Shown piece by piece: positions 23,699 through 32,153 of a stretch of 64,000 nt of DNA. The translations under genes and the position numbers were made by a program. Each line of letters opens with the position of its first letter. Positions within the stretch are counted from its first letter, which is position 1. Source of the stretch: Ostrinia nubilalis (Eukaryota > Arthropoda > Insecta > Lepidoptera > Crambidae); contig NC_087114.1 of the NCBI RefSeq assembly GCF_963855985.1, positions 25,001 to 89,000 of the forward strand, read 5' to 3'. The notes under the pieces were generated by a model. That model saw nothing but the letters and a program-made list of their open reading frames with translations, searched no databases and was not told where the DNA came from.

Positions 23699-25291
23699 AT
23701 GCCGATAGCTAGGTCACCACCACCACCCCCTGCCCGAAGAGTGACCCGCGCGGGATCGCGGGAAGGCACTGTGGCGCCAAACACCCAGCCCGTCTCTCGC
23801 TCTCCGCCCCTCAGTAGGCTTTCTGAGGCGCACTCCGTAGACAACTCCTTCATGTCCCTGGAGAGTGGGAGTGAGAAGTGCCCGTCACAACCTAGCCCGG
23901 TGGGAACCGCTCGAGCTGATTCACCGCACTCGCTGGACTCCGTCGACCCGGAGATTCGTCGACCTCCTGTGGCGGCCACTCCGCGCTCGCGCAGCACTTC
24001 TGCCACCAGCGCCCCGCAGTCAGCCTGCAAGCGCAAGATACTGGCCACTCCCTTCCCCAAACCCGACTTCGGAGACACGCTCTTCACCCCACTGCTCCAA
24101 GAGCTCCATGGCCTGATGGCCAGCATACCAGCGTTGCTCAATGAGGAGAAGAGTGTGAGGAAGGAGAACCGCGAGCGGGCGGTCCAGTGTAGCATGGACG
24201 CGGCTCGTTTACTTCAGAAAATACACCTTAAATACCTGGAAGTATCTACACCTAGCCGGGAAGGAAGCTTGGCGCAAGCAACGCCTGCCGCCACTGCTGC
24301 CGCCACCGCCGCCACCACCACCAACAGCCACTGCTGCGAGGAGATGCTCGCAGCCGCCGTGACTAAGGCCGTGACCCAGGCGGTAAGAACCGAGTTCGGG
24401 CGCATGAAATCCATCTCGCCCGCCCAGCCCATTGGTACACGAACCTACGCCCAGACCCTGGCTTCCACGCCGGCGCAGCCCAACGCTGGGAATTACCATC
24501 TTCCGCGGCGAGATGAGCAGAGTGCGCGCCCAGCTCTCATCATGGCATCAACTGTGCAGAAGGCCGACAGACAGCTGGTTACCAAGACCTTAAAAACCGC
24601 TGTGCCTTTCTCGGAGGTGAACTTCACGGCGGCCAGAATTGAGATGCTCTCCCGGGGGAAGGCTAGGGTAGAGTTCGACTCGGCCGACCACCTCCAGGAG
24701 GCCCTCAAACGCATCAACGACAGCACACACGCCTCTGGGGTCAGCGCCGAGCCCGAGAAGAGGTTGATGCCAATGATTGCTCTCAAGGGCATCTCTAGGG
24801 ATACAGAAAGCGAGGACCTTATTGATACTTTGTTCTCACAAAACCCCGAGCTGAGTAAGGAGGAGCAAGAGCGAGTTAAACTGCGGTTCCTTAGGAAGAA
24901 CCGCAACCCGAGCCTTTACAACGCCGTCATCATGGTACCGCCGAAGGTGTACCAAGCCATCATCAACCTCGGTCGCGTGCGCCTCGACCATCAACGGGTG
25001 CACGCCGAAGACTTCTCACCGTTCGTGCAGTGTCGCCGGTGCCTGCTGTTTGGACATACGCAGGCGCGTTGCCCGGCTACTACTCCTGTCTGCCACCACT
25101 GCGCGACCGCCGGACATCAGGTAGCGGAGTGCCCCAACAGGGTTATGGCCCCTGTGTGTGCCAATTGTATCGCCTACAGAGCGAAATTTAAGACCGACTC
25201 GTCCGCCAAGCACTCGGCCTTGGATCAAGCATGCCCCAGATTGAGAGCCATGAGAAATCGCATTCTATCAAAAGTAGATTATGCCCCGTAG
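23699..25291 (+). CDS. ORF1 (Gag-like) protein of E3, 530 aa
   Basis: RNA-binding Gag of an R1-clade telomeric element. Start chosen at the ATG at 23699. The N-terminus is rich in Pro, Ser and Arg. A helical, charged region spans ~125-170, an Ala/Thr-rich linker ~190-210, and a conserved core ~280-440. Three zinc knuckles are visible: C445-C448-H453-C458, C465-C468-H473-C478, and a wider C487-C490-H505-C512. The core and knuckles resemble the Gag of the gag-only elements (QC..C..GH....C) but the two are clearly diverged, so those elements are not simple deletions of E3. The last 11 nt overlap ORF2: the ORF2 ATG lies at 25281 and the ORF1 TAG at 25289-25291. Confidence 0.92.
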   Translation: MPIARSPPPPPARRVTRAGSREGTVAPNTQPVSRSPPLSRLSEAHSVDNSFMSLESGSEKCPSQPSPVGTARADSPHSLDSVDPEIRRPPVAATPRSRSTSATSAPQSACKRKILATPFPKPDFGDTLFTPLLQELHGLMASIPALLNEEKSVRKENRERAVQCSMDAARLLQKIHLKYLEVSTPSREGSLAQATPAATAAATAATTTNSHCCEEMLAAAVTKAVTQAVRTEFGRMKSISPAQPIGTRTYAQTLASTPAQPNAGNYHLPRRDEQSARPALIMASTVQKADRQLVTKTLKTAVPFSEVNFTAARIEMLSRGKARVEFDSADHLQEALKRINDSTHASGVSAEPEKRLMPMIALKGISRDTESEDLIDTLFSQNPELSKEEQERVKLRFLRKNRNPSLYNAVIMVPPKVYQAIINLGRVRLDHQRVHAEDFSPFVQCRRCLLFGHTQARCPATTPVCHHCATAGHQVAECPNRVMAPVCANCIAYRAKFKTDSSAKHSALDQACPRLRAMRNRILSKVDYAP

Positions 25292-28200
25292 GAGCGACCC
25301 CAACATTCGTTTCATTCAAATCAATTTAGACAAGTCTCAGTCGGCTTTTTATGAGCTGATGTCTACCTTCAATCGTCGGAATGTGGGGGTTGCTGCGGTC
25401 TCTGAACCTTACAGGGGGGCGGGCTGCTTGGCCAAGGGCTCGGACCTGGCGGTCGTTTTCCAACAATCCGGGCACAATAACCCTGTTAGGGCCGCTATGT
25501 ACATAGATAAGCAATTAGCTCTAGATTGTAAGGCCATTTTACTGTCACAATTTTGTTCCCCTGATTTGGTCACTGTTAGGATGTCCGTTGGGCGCATGCC
25601 CGTATTTCTTGTGTCAATATACCTGCCCCCGAGGTGTAATGTAGCTGAGTCCCCTACAGTTCAAACGTTGGTGCGCTTTTTGGATAGCATTGATAACTCC
25701 CGGTGCATCGTCATGGGGGACTTTAACGCCGCCCACCCACTTTGGGACTACGCGAGGGCGGCTAACTCAACCGGTCATTATATCTACAACTTTACCCACA
25801 CCAGGGATCTGCTGTGTTGCAACTCGGGCCAAATTACGTTTAGGACGATCACGCACGGCCGACCGCGGAGCAGTTCTATTGACCTGACTTTCATTGCATC
25901 TGACTTAGCACATCAAGTGCGCGATTGGCACACGGAAGAAGACTCGATCACGGCGTCACAACATATTGCCATTGCTTTTGTATTAGTAACGTCGTCCTCT
26001 TATGTCCCCAACCCGCCGCCACAATCTACTTTTCGCTATAAAGTTTCACCCGCCACCGACTGGAGAGTGTTTAAGGACTCTCTCGCTGCGGCTATGATGG
26101 GGATGGATGTGGAGGCCGAGCAGTTGCCAGACTTAACATCATCTGAAGTGGATGCAGCTGTTCTGGGGGTTACGGCGGCCGTCTGCCGGGCTGCTGAGCA
26201 GTCAATGCCAACACGGCATGGCAACCTTCCCCCACCGCGAGCCCCGTTTTGGACCGCCGAGCTGTCGGCCATGAAGGGCCAAGTGGCTCGGCTTGGCCGG
26301 CGGATTGGCGCTCTGAGGAGGCGGAATCAGATCATGGGCCACTCGGACCCGATACTGGGGGAGTACGCGGACCTCAGGAAGCGCTATGCCCAGTCCATCT
26401 CTCGGGCAGCTAGGGATAATTTCAGGGAGTTTTGTCAGTCGCAAACATTGGAAAAGGTATGGACGGTGACGAACCCCGTCGTGCGCGCTGACGGAGCTCC
26501 CAGAAAACCACCTGCCACCTTGGCCACGCCGGACGGGCACACTGTTTCCGCGGAAGACTCTGCGGAATTTCTCCTGCGGCACTTTTATCCCGAGGACCCA
26601 CCGGACCAGGACACTCCATTTCAGGCAGCTCTTAGGGCGGACCGGGACACCTTGCCCAATACCAGAGACGACCTCCCGTTCACCTTGGAGGAGATTATCG
26701 AAGCCTTAAGCTCAATTTCACACAGGAGGGCTCCGGGGGTGGACGGACTCACCTCAGACATTTGTCTGGTGGCGGTCAGGACATTCCCGGAGTTCTTCCT
26801 TGGCCTTTTTAACCGATGTCTGACCCTGGGGCACTTTCCTAAGAGCTGGAAATTTGCTTTGGTCAGAATAATCCCTAAGCCGGGGGCCTCTGGGGCTGAC
26901 TCGGTTAAATCACACCGGCCCATTGGCCTAATTAACGTCTTTGGCAAGGTTCTCGAGAAGCTCTTCGTGGGCCGCCTCCTTCACCACTCGGCTATATCGG
27001 GTAATCTCTCGCCGCTCCAGTACGGCTTTAGACGTAACACCTCCACTCTACACGCCCTCAATGATGCCATAGAACATATAAACCGGTTCCGTCAGGCTCG
27101 TATGCCCTGTGTGGCAGTGTCTCTAGATATACAATCTGCATTTAACCGGGCATGGTGGCCCGCGGTCTTCAGTCGTCTCCGGGACATTGGATGCCCTCAG
27201 AACATTTTCAGGCTCGTCAATGATTACCTGCACGACCGCAAGGTCGCTCTTCACTACGCAGGGGCCACAGCGTCCAGAGACATGCGGAGGGGGTGCATAC
27301 AGGGCTCGGCTTGTGGGCCAGCCCTGTGGAACCTCATTCTGGATGATCTCTTGGGCCTGGCACTTCCCTCGGGCTGCCGCATTCAGGCCTATGCGGATGA
27401 CGTCCTCCTTGTGGTGGGCGCCGGGGATGAGCTTGCCCTGAGGAACGCCGCGTGCAGTGCGCTGGACCAAATTTACAACTGGGGCCAGAGTTTCAAGCTG
27501 GTGTTTGGGCCCAGCAAAACCCAGGCCTTGGCCTTCTCTCCCAGAGCGGCTCGCATCAGACTAACTATGGCGGGGGTCGCCGTCCCATTTGCTGGCCAGA
27601 TTAAGTTGCTCGGTATTATAATTGATAAGACTCTGTCCTTTGCTCCCCACGTTGAACACATCGTGCAGACTGCAGGCAAAATATATAACCGGCTTGCCCT
27701 GTTCGCTCGCCCCACCTGGGGTCTCCACCCGGCCAACGTGGACTCCATATACCGGTACGTCATCGTCCCGATTGTGACGTACGCGGCCGGTGTGTGGGGG
27801 CACGTTGTCCGGCATCGGGTCCATGCCGGAAAGTTGTTGGCGCTCCAAAGGGGATTTGCCCTAAAAGCAACCAGAGCGTACCGAACAGTTTCCACCAATG
27901 CTTCACTGGCTTGGGCCCGGTTCACACCACTGGACCTGGAGGTGCTGCGGGTGGCGGAAGTTGAGCGCACCCGGGTCCGGAGGACCACCAGAGTACTGCC
28001 GGACGACCTCACTTTAGAATCACCTGTTGGAATTGAGGAGCTCCTGCATCCTGCACACAGGATCTCGCCACAGATCTGCACTGCAGTCTCACCGGATGCC
28101 GTTAGTTCAGCATGTCGGGGGGACACGGTGCAGATCTACACAGACGGGAGCAAACAGGAGAACGGAGCGGTGGGTGCCGCGGTGGTATGTGTCGACTTGG

Positions 28201-29018
28201 ACGCGCGCCCCACGGTGCTCACCCGCAGATTCAAGCTGCACGATGTGTGCACTGTGTTTCAGGCGGAGGCGTTTGCCATCCTACAGGCGTGCCGCCTGGC
28301 CTCGTTGCGGGGATACCGCGATGCCTTGATATGCTCGGACTCCCTATCCGTCCTGACCGCCTTGGAGCAGCGGAGCACGGTCGCGCCCATCCTGACCGCG
28401 ATTCATCGCATTGTGCATGAGCATTCCCTAATCGGCGAAATAAGATTCTGTTGGGTCAAGGGCCATGCCGCAATTCCGGGCAATGTCCGGGCGGATATGG
28501 AGGCCGGGGCGGCGGCGGTCATGAGAACGGCCCCAAGCTATTGCCACTTCCCGATGTCATATGTCAAGGGGATCCTGCGGACGGAGACCCACCAGGCGTG
28601 GCAAACCAGGTACGAGGAGGCGCCCCAGGGGTCCCAAACAAAGAGGCTATTCCCAGCCCTCGCGGACATACTACGGTTCCGAGCGCTGGCTCCGATGTCA
28701 TTTCAGCTGACACAGTTTGTTTCGGGGCATGGGGCGCACCTTAGCTACCTGCACCGCTTTAAAATTTCGACAACTTATGCCTGCCCCTGCGACGGCTCCT
28801 CCGCTCAGGACCCTTGGCACCTATTGGTTCACTGCCCACGCTTCGCGGCAAAGCGCCTGGAGCACGACATCCTATGTGGGCTGAGGGGGGTGGAACCGTT
28901 CGACTTTGCGGCGTTGGGAGCAAAGGACGAGCTGGTGCAGTCGGTTGTGCGCTTGATAGTATATATCTACGACCAGATAAAGTCATTCAACAGTGGGGCG
29001 CAGTTAGATCAGCCATAA
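25281..29018 (+). CDS. ORF2 polyprotein of E3: APE-type endonuclease, reverse transcriptase, RNase H, zinc knuckle (1245 aa)
   Basis: Nicks the target DNA and reverse-transcribes the element RNA there. The endonuclease (~8-235) shows QINLDKS (N15), SEPY (E42), GDFNAAH (D147, N149), SSIDLTF (D201) and SQH (H228); the usual SDH aspartate is Gln. The RT (~465-800) has RAPGVDGL, SLDIQSAF (D616), RRGCIQGSACGP and YADD (704-707). RNase H (~950-1080) has YTDGS (D955), QAE (E996), CSD (D1020) and GHAAIPGNVRAD (H1062, D1072). The C-terminal knuckle is C1168-C1170-H1180-C1185. Length and domain order match the R1 clade. The start overlaps the end of ORF1 in another frame, which suggests termination-reinitiation as reported for SART1. 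No frameshift or stop was seen. Confidence 0.95.
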   Translation: MPRRSDPNIRFIQINLDKSQSAFYELMSTFNRRNVGVAAVSEPYRGAGCLAKGSDLAVVFQQSGHNNPVRAAMYIDKQLALDCKAILLSQFCSPDLVTVRMSVGRMPVFLVSIYLPPRCNVAESPTVQTLVRFLDSIDNSRCIVMGDFNAAHPLWDYARAANSTGHYIYNFTHTRDLLCCNSGQITFRTITHGRPRSSSIDLTFIASDLAHQVRDWHTEEDSITASQHIAIAFVLVTSSSYVPNPPPQSTFRYKVSPATDWRVFKDSLAAAMMGMDVEAEQLPDLTSSEVDAAVLGVTAAVCRAAEQSMPTRHGNLPPPRAPFWTAELSAMKGQVARLGRRIGALRRRNQIMGHSDPILGEYADLRKRYAQSISRAARDNFREFCQSQTLEKVWTVTNPVVRADGAPRKPPATLATPDGHTVSAEDSAEFLLRHFYPEDPPDQDTPFQAALRADRDTLPNTRDDLPFTLEEIIEALSSISHRRAPGVDGLTSDICLVAVRTFPEFFLGLFNRCLTLGHFPKSWKFALVRIIPKPGASGADSVKSHRPIGLINVFGKVLEKLFVGRLLHHSAISGNLSPLQYGFRRNTSTLHALNDAIEHINRFRQARMPCVAVSLDIQSAFNRAWWPAVFSRLRDIGCPQNIFRLVNDYLHDRKVALHYAGATASRDMRRGCIQGSACGPALWNLILDDLLGLALPSGCRIQAYADDVLLVVGAGDELALRNAACSALDQIYNWGQSFKLVFGPSKTQALAFSPRAARIRLTMAGVAVPFAGQIKLLGIIIDKTLSFAPHVEHIVQTAGKIYNRLALFARPTWGLHPANVDSIYRYVIVPIVTYAAGVWGHVVRHRVHAGKLLALQRGFALKATRAYRTVSTNASLAWARFTPLDLEVLRVAEVERTRVRRTTRVLPDDLTLESPVGIEELLHPAHRISPQICTAVSPDAVSSACRGDTVQIYTDGSKQENGAVGAAVVCVDLDARPTVLTRRFKLHDVCTVFQAEAFAILQACRLASLRGYRDALICSDSLSVLTALEQRSTVAPILTAIHRIVHEHSLIGEIRFCWVKGHAAIPGNVRADMEAGAAAVMRTAPSYCHFPMSYVKGILRTETHQAWQTRYEEAPQGSQTKRLFPALADILRFRALAPMSFQLTQFVSGHGAHLSYLHRFKISTTYACPCDGSSAQDPWHLLVHCPRFAAKRLEHDILCGLRGVEPFDFAALGAKDELVQSVVRLIVYIYDQIKSFNSGAQLDQP

Positions 29019-29049
29019 ATACATGTTAACTAAGAAAGTCTCAACACCT

Positions 29050-29275
29050 TATGTGTGCCTACCCCTGCGACGACTCCTCCCCTCAAGACCCTTGACACCT
29101 TTTAATGCACTATCCCTGCCTCGCGCCTGTGTGGGTTGAGAGGGGTGGAGCCGTTCGACTTTGCGACTCTGTGGGGGGAGGGGACGGGCTTGTGCGGTCG
29201 GTTGTGCGCTAGACTGTATATGTATGTACGACCAGGTCAAATCATCTAACAACGGGACGCAGACTAGTGAGCTAT
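29050..29275 (+). pseudogene. Decayed tandem copy of the ORF2 3' end in the E3 3' UTR
   Basis: This segment repeats, with many changes, the end of ORF2 (about 28779-29018). Shared landmarks in order are cccctgcgacg, ctcctcc.ctca.gaccctt, ggggtgga.ccgttcgactttgcg, gtcggttgtgcgct and ataaatac. The original knuckle and C-terminal codons are disrupted by substitutions and indels, so it is not translated. It records a partial tandem duplication across the ORF2 stop. Confidence 0.7.
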
Positions 29276-29339
29276 AAATACAGGTATATAGATACAAGTA
29301 AAACATATTAACGGTCCTCCCTCCCTTTCTTTTCTTTTA

Positions 29340-29608
29340 GTTGATGTACTATAATATAATAATAATAGCCTAAATCATGTCATGTAATGGGGCGATGACC
29401 TGTGCTGGGTTGGGGGCCGTGGGTCGGGGGCGGGGGTGGGGGCGGCTGGCTCTGGCTATGGCACCCGCTGCCCCCGCGCCCGGCCCGCGGCTTGACCAAC
29501 ACAAAACCAGAGCCATATTATAATAAATAATTAATAATATAAACCTGACCGCAATTGTAAATATTATTTGTGTCTTAGGCTTAACCAGCACAGAACCTTT
29601 TATTATAA

Positions 29609-29671
<63 letters not shown>

Positions 29672-29732
29672 TAACCTGTCCGCAATTGTAAATAGTATTT
29701 GTGTCTTAGGCTTAACCAGCACAGAACCTTCT

Positions 29733-29823
<91 letters not shown>

Positions 29824-30580
29824 TATATTAACCATATCTTGTATTAACCTATTCGCAACTGTAAATATTATTTACGTCTTATCTACATTTCGATTGTAAG
29901 CATACTTTAACTTAGGATAAAAACTGTATCAGTGCTGGGCTGGGGGCCGTGGGTCGGGTGCGGGGGTGGTGGGCTATGGTGCTATGGTGCTATGGCCTGG
30001 TCTGGCCCGCTGCCGCCGCGCCCGGCCCCCGGCCCTTGGCTCAACAAGCACCCTATATAACACTCTACTATATTTCTGTTCCTTTTATTAACCTGTCCGC
30101 AACTGTAAATATTGCTTGTGTCATATGCACATTTTGACTGTAAGTATACTACAAATTTAGGATAAAAACTTGACCTGTACTGGGTTGGGGGCCGTGGGTC
30201 GGGTGCGGGGGTGGTGGGCTACGGCGCGTGGGCCTGGCCCGCTGCCGCCGCGCCCGGCCATCGGCTCAACAAGCACTTTATGTTATGTTATGTAACACTC
30301 CACTATATTATGTATTAACCTGATCGCAAGTGTAAATATTGATTGTTTGTGTCCCATCTACATTTTGATTGTAAATATACTTTAATTTAGGATATAAACG
30401 TGATCTGTGCTGGGCTGGGGACCGTGGGTCGGGTGCGGGGGCGGTTGGTTATGGCACTCGGGTCTGGCCTGCTGCCTCCGCGCCCGGCCCTCGGCTTAAG
30501 CAACACTAACCACAATTATTCTATGTATACTTTGATTGTAAGTATAGTTTAAGTTAGGATAAGAACTTGTTCTGTAAAAA
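29340..30580 (+). repeat. Tandem ~230-250-bp repeats in the E3 3' UTR
   Basis: Each unit has a GC-rich half (ctgtgctgggttgggggccgt to gcccggccc) and an AT-rich half (cgcaactgtaaatatt to ttaggataaaaact). Anchors at 29401, 29932, 30177 and 30406 give spacings of 531, 245 and 229; the long interval contains two internal A tracts. A partial fifth anchor near 30584 (gtactgggcggcc) opens the terminal 3' domain shared with E1. Confidence 0.75.
29610..29819 (+). repeat. Two internal A tracts (58 A and 83 A) within the E3 3' UTR
   Basis: A tracts at 29610-29667 and 29737-29819 are each preceded by a near-identical ~65-bp segment (about 29540-29605 and 29673-29736) ending cagaaccttytatt. They look like two successive former 3' ends with poly(A) tails now embedded in the UTR, or slippage-expanded A runs in a tandem duplication. 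Exact lengths may be affected by sequencing. Confidence 0.7.
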
Positions 30581-30888
30581 TCCGTACTGGGCGGCCTAAT
30601 ATCCACAACTGTAAAGGCTAGTGCTGGGGGAATCTTCTGAACTTCTTCCCCCAACACTCCCAGTCTTTCTTCTCTGTCCCCCGACCCACCTTGAGCAGGC
30701 ATCTATCACCGCCTCGGTGGGTCTTGTATCCGGCGGGTAACTCCACCCATTCTCGGCGTGGCACGCCCGCCGGTAACAAGGGTCGAAACACTGGAATAAA
30801 TATGTACTAGCTATAGTTAGTTAGTCAATAAGTTCTCATGAATGTCCCCTACCCATTAATAAAAATTTAACGTTGTGGCTAAACTAGA

Positions 30889-30890
<2 letters not shown>
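30580..30890 (+). other. Terminal 3' domain of E3 with two hairpins, shared with E1
   Basis: Hairpin 1 (agtgctgggggaa with ttcccccaacact, about 30620-30658) has one mismatch relative to E1. Hairpin 2 pairs GACCCACC (30683-30690) with GGTGGGTC (30716-30723) and covaries with E1. A further 8-bp pairing CCGGCGGG/CCCGCCGG (about 30731-30773) is perfect here but weak in E1. AATAAA is at 30858-30863, about 28 nt before poly(A). Confidence 0.72.
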
Positions 30891-30936
<46 letters not shown>

Positions 30937-30940
30937 AAAA

Positions 30941-31210
30941 CCTAACCTAACCTAACCTAACCTAACCTAACCTAACCTAACCTAACCTAACCTAACCTAA
31001 CCTAACCTAACCTAACCTAACCTAACCTAACCTAACCTAACCTAACCTAACCTAACCTAACCTAACCTAACCTAACCTAACCTAACCTAACCTAACCTAA
31101 CCTAACCTAACCTAACCTAACCTAACCTAACCTAACCTAACCTAACCTAACCTAACCTAACCTAACCTAACCTAACCTAACCTAACCTAACCTAACCTAA
31201 CCTAACCTAA
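30941..31210. repeat. Telomeric array T3, (CCTAA)54
   Basis: 270 bp of perfect CCTAA units between the E3 tail and E4; the longest array in the window. Confidence 0.98.
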
Positions 31211-31212
31211 CC

Positions 31213-31677
31213 CAACTCTAATTTCTAGAAAATAATAGCGCACCTATAGGTATTGTACATCATTTTGAGCGCCAAATTTTTGCCGACACGCCAGTACCAT
31301 TTTGAGACCCCTACGACTTCATTTCGCGAATTTATTAAATTTTTTGTATTTTTAATTTAGACTTAGAAAATTTCCATACTAAATTTTGTAACTTTGTCAT
31401 TTTTGGTCCGATTTTCAAAATTCTTTCGCTTAAATAGACTCACCCCTTTCGGTTTAGCATCCCCCTGACGTCCGATTGACACCGCTCCATACTAAATTCT
31501 GCTTTTTTGGTGGTCTTTAGTGTTTTGGGTAACATCTGAGACGGTTTTTGGACGTCATTTTCAAAATTTTCTAGGGCCACCCCCGACGTTTATCGGCTTA
31601 TCGTGTTCGTCTCGGCGAGCCCTATCCGTAGACACCCCATTTGTAGGGATCCGACGACAGGAAGTTTAAAAATTTGC
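31213..31677 (+). repeat. Single partial 528-type monomer of E4 (type A)
   Basis: Starts caactctaatttctag directly after the telomere repeat and ends at aatttgc, unit position 465, at the quadruplex motif. It matches the array A unit with scattered substitutions and is clearly closer to A (gcgcacctataggtattg) than to B. Confidence 0.85.
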
Positions 31678-31691
31678 CCGCCCACCCACCC
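31677..31691 (-). other. Minus-strand G-quadruplex motif at the monomer/leader boundary of E4
   Basis: + strand CCCGCCCACCCACCC, identical to E2 in sequence and placement. Confidence 0.75.
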
Positions 31692-32153
31692 TTTTGTGTC
31701 TAGGGAGGTAGACTTTTTCGTTGGGGCCAAAATTTTTATTTCGCGGATCGACTGGTTTCGAGTGGTATTGTTGCTGAATTATACTTTGAAGGGAATTAGA
31801 GTTTAGTTGTAAGTAGTTTTAGGTAATTTCGACCAGTTAACAAATTTAACTGTGACGAGTTAGACATATTTGACCGCTTCTGGACACGACGCTGCTGCAA
31901 TCGGCACCTGCAAGAAAAAAGACGCATTACAAAGTAATAAATATTCACCTGACACACCGACTGCCGCAGTGTCTGCCACCCAGACTGACGAGTACCTGAA
32001 AGGGGAAACAAGACTGTTTTTATTTTTACATTTTATACAATTTTATTTATATAACTTTTACAAACCTTTATTTTATTTTAACGCGGTCATACGGACTATT
32101 GATTTTTATCATCACATTGTACCACATTTTAGGCGACGCGCACCTCAGACGAC
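31692..32153 (+). promoter_or_regulatory. E4 5' leader
   Basis: Up to about 31800 it follows E2 (tgtgtctagggaggtagac, gtttcgagtggtattgttg). From tttagttgtaagtag onward it follows E6 almost without change. There is no + strand gene. The T-rich tract (~32015-32080) and the block before the Gag ATG are shared by all copies. Confidence 0.6.
31908..32143 (-). promoter_or_regulatory. Antisense splice signals in E4 leader (47-nt exon, 41-nt intron)
   Basis: On the minus strand: donor GAG|GTGCGC (exon ends at 32144), acceptor CCCCTTTCAG|GTACTC (exon starts at 31995), donor GTCAG|GTGAAT (exon ends at 31949), acceptor TTTTTTCTTGCAG|GTGCC (exon starts at 31907). The inner intron of 41 nt is at the short limit for insects. 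The 47-nt exon differs from the 38-nt exon of E2 and E7 by 9 nt, so the phase is the same. Confidence 0.5.

Larger units (their letters stand above)
22183..30935 (+). mobile_element. E3: full-length telomeric non-LTR retrotransposon with ORF1 and ORF2
   Basis: A complete R1-clade (TRAS/SART-like) element of about 8.75 kb. It has a ~1.5-kb GC-rich repetitive leader, ORF1 (23699-25291), ORF2 (25281-29018), a ~1.9-kb repetitive 3' UTR and a 45-A tail (30891-30935; caaaa separates it from CCTAA). Its 5' end CCAGTC follows the telomere repeat, as in E7 and E8. Both ORFs are intact and the catalytic motifs are mostly present, so it may be active. It is inserted in the same orientation and repeat register as its neighbours, which fits a telomere-repeat-specific endonuclease. 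Confidence 0.88.

Noticed and set aside
29699..30137. Open frames through the internal A tracts in the E3 3' UTR
   Set aside because: They consist mainly of poly-lysine from A runs or of non-conserved repeat sequence.
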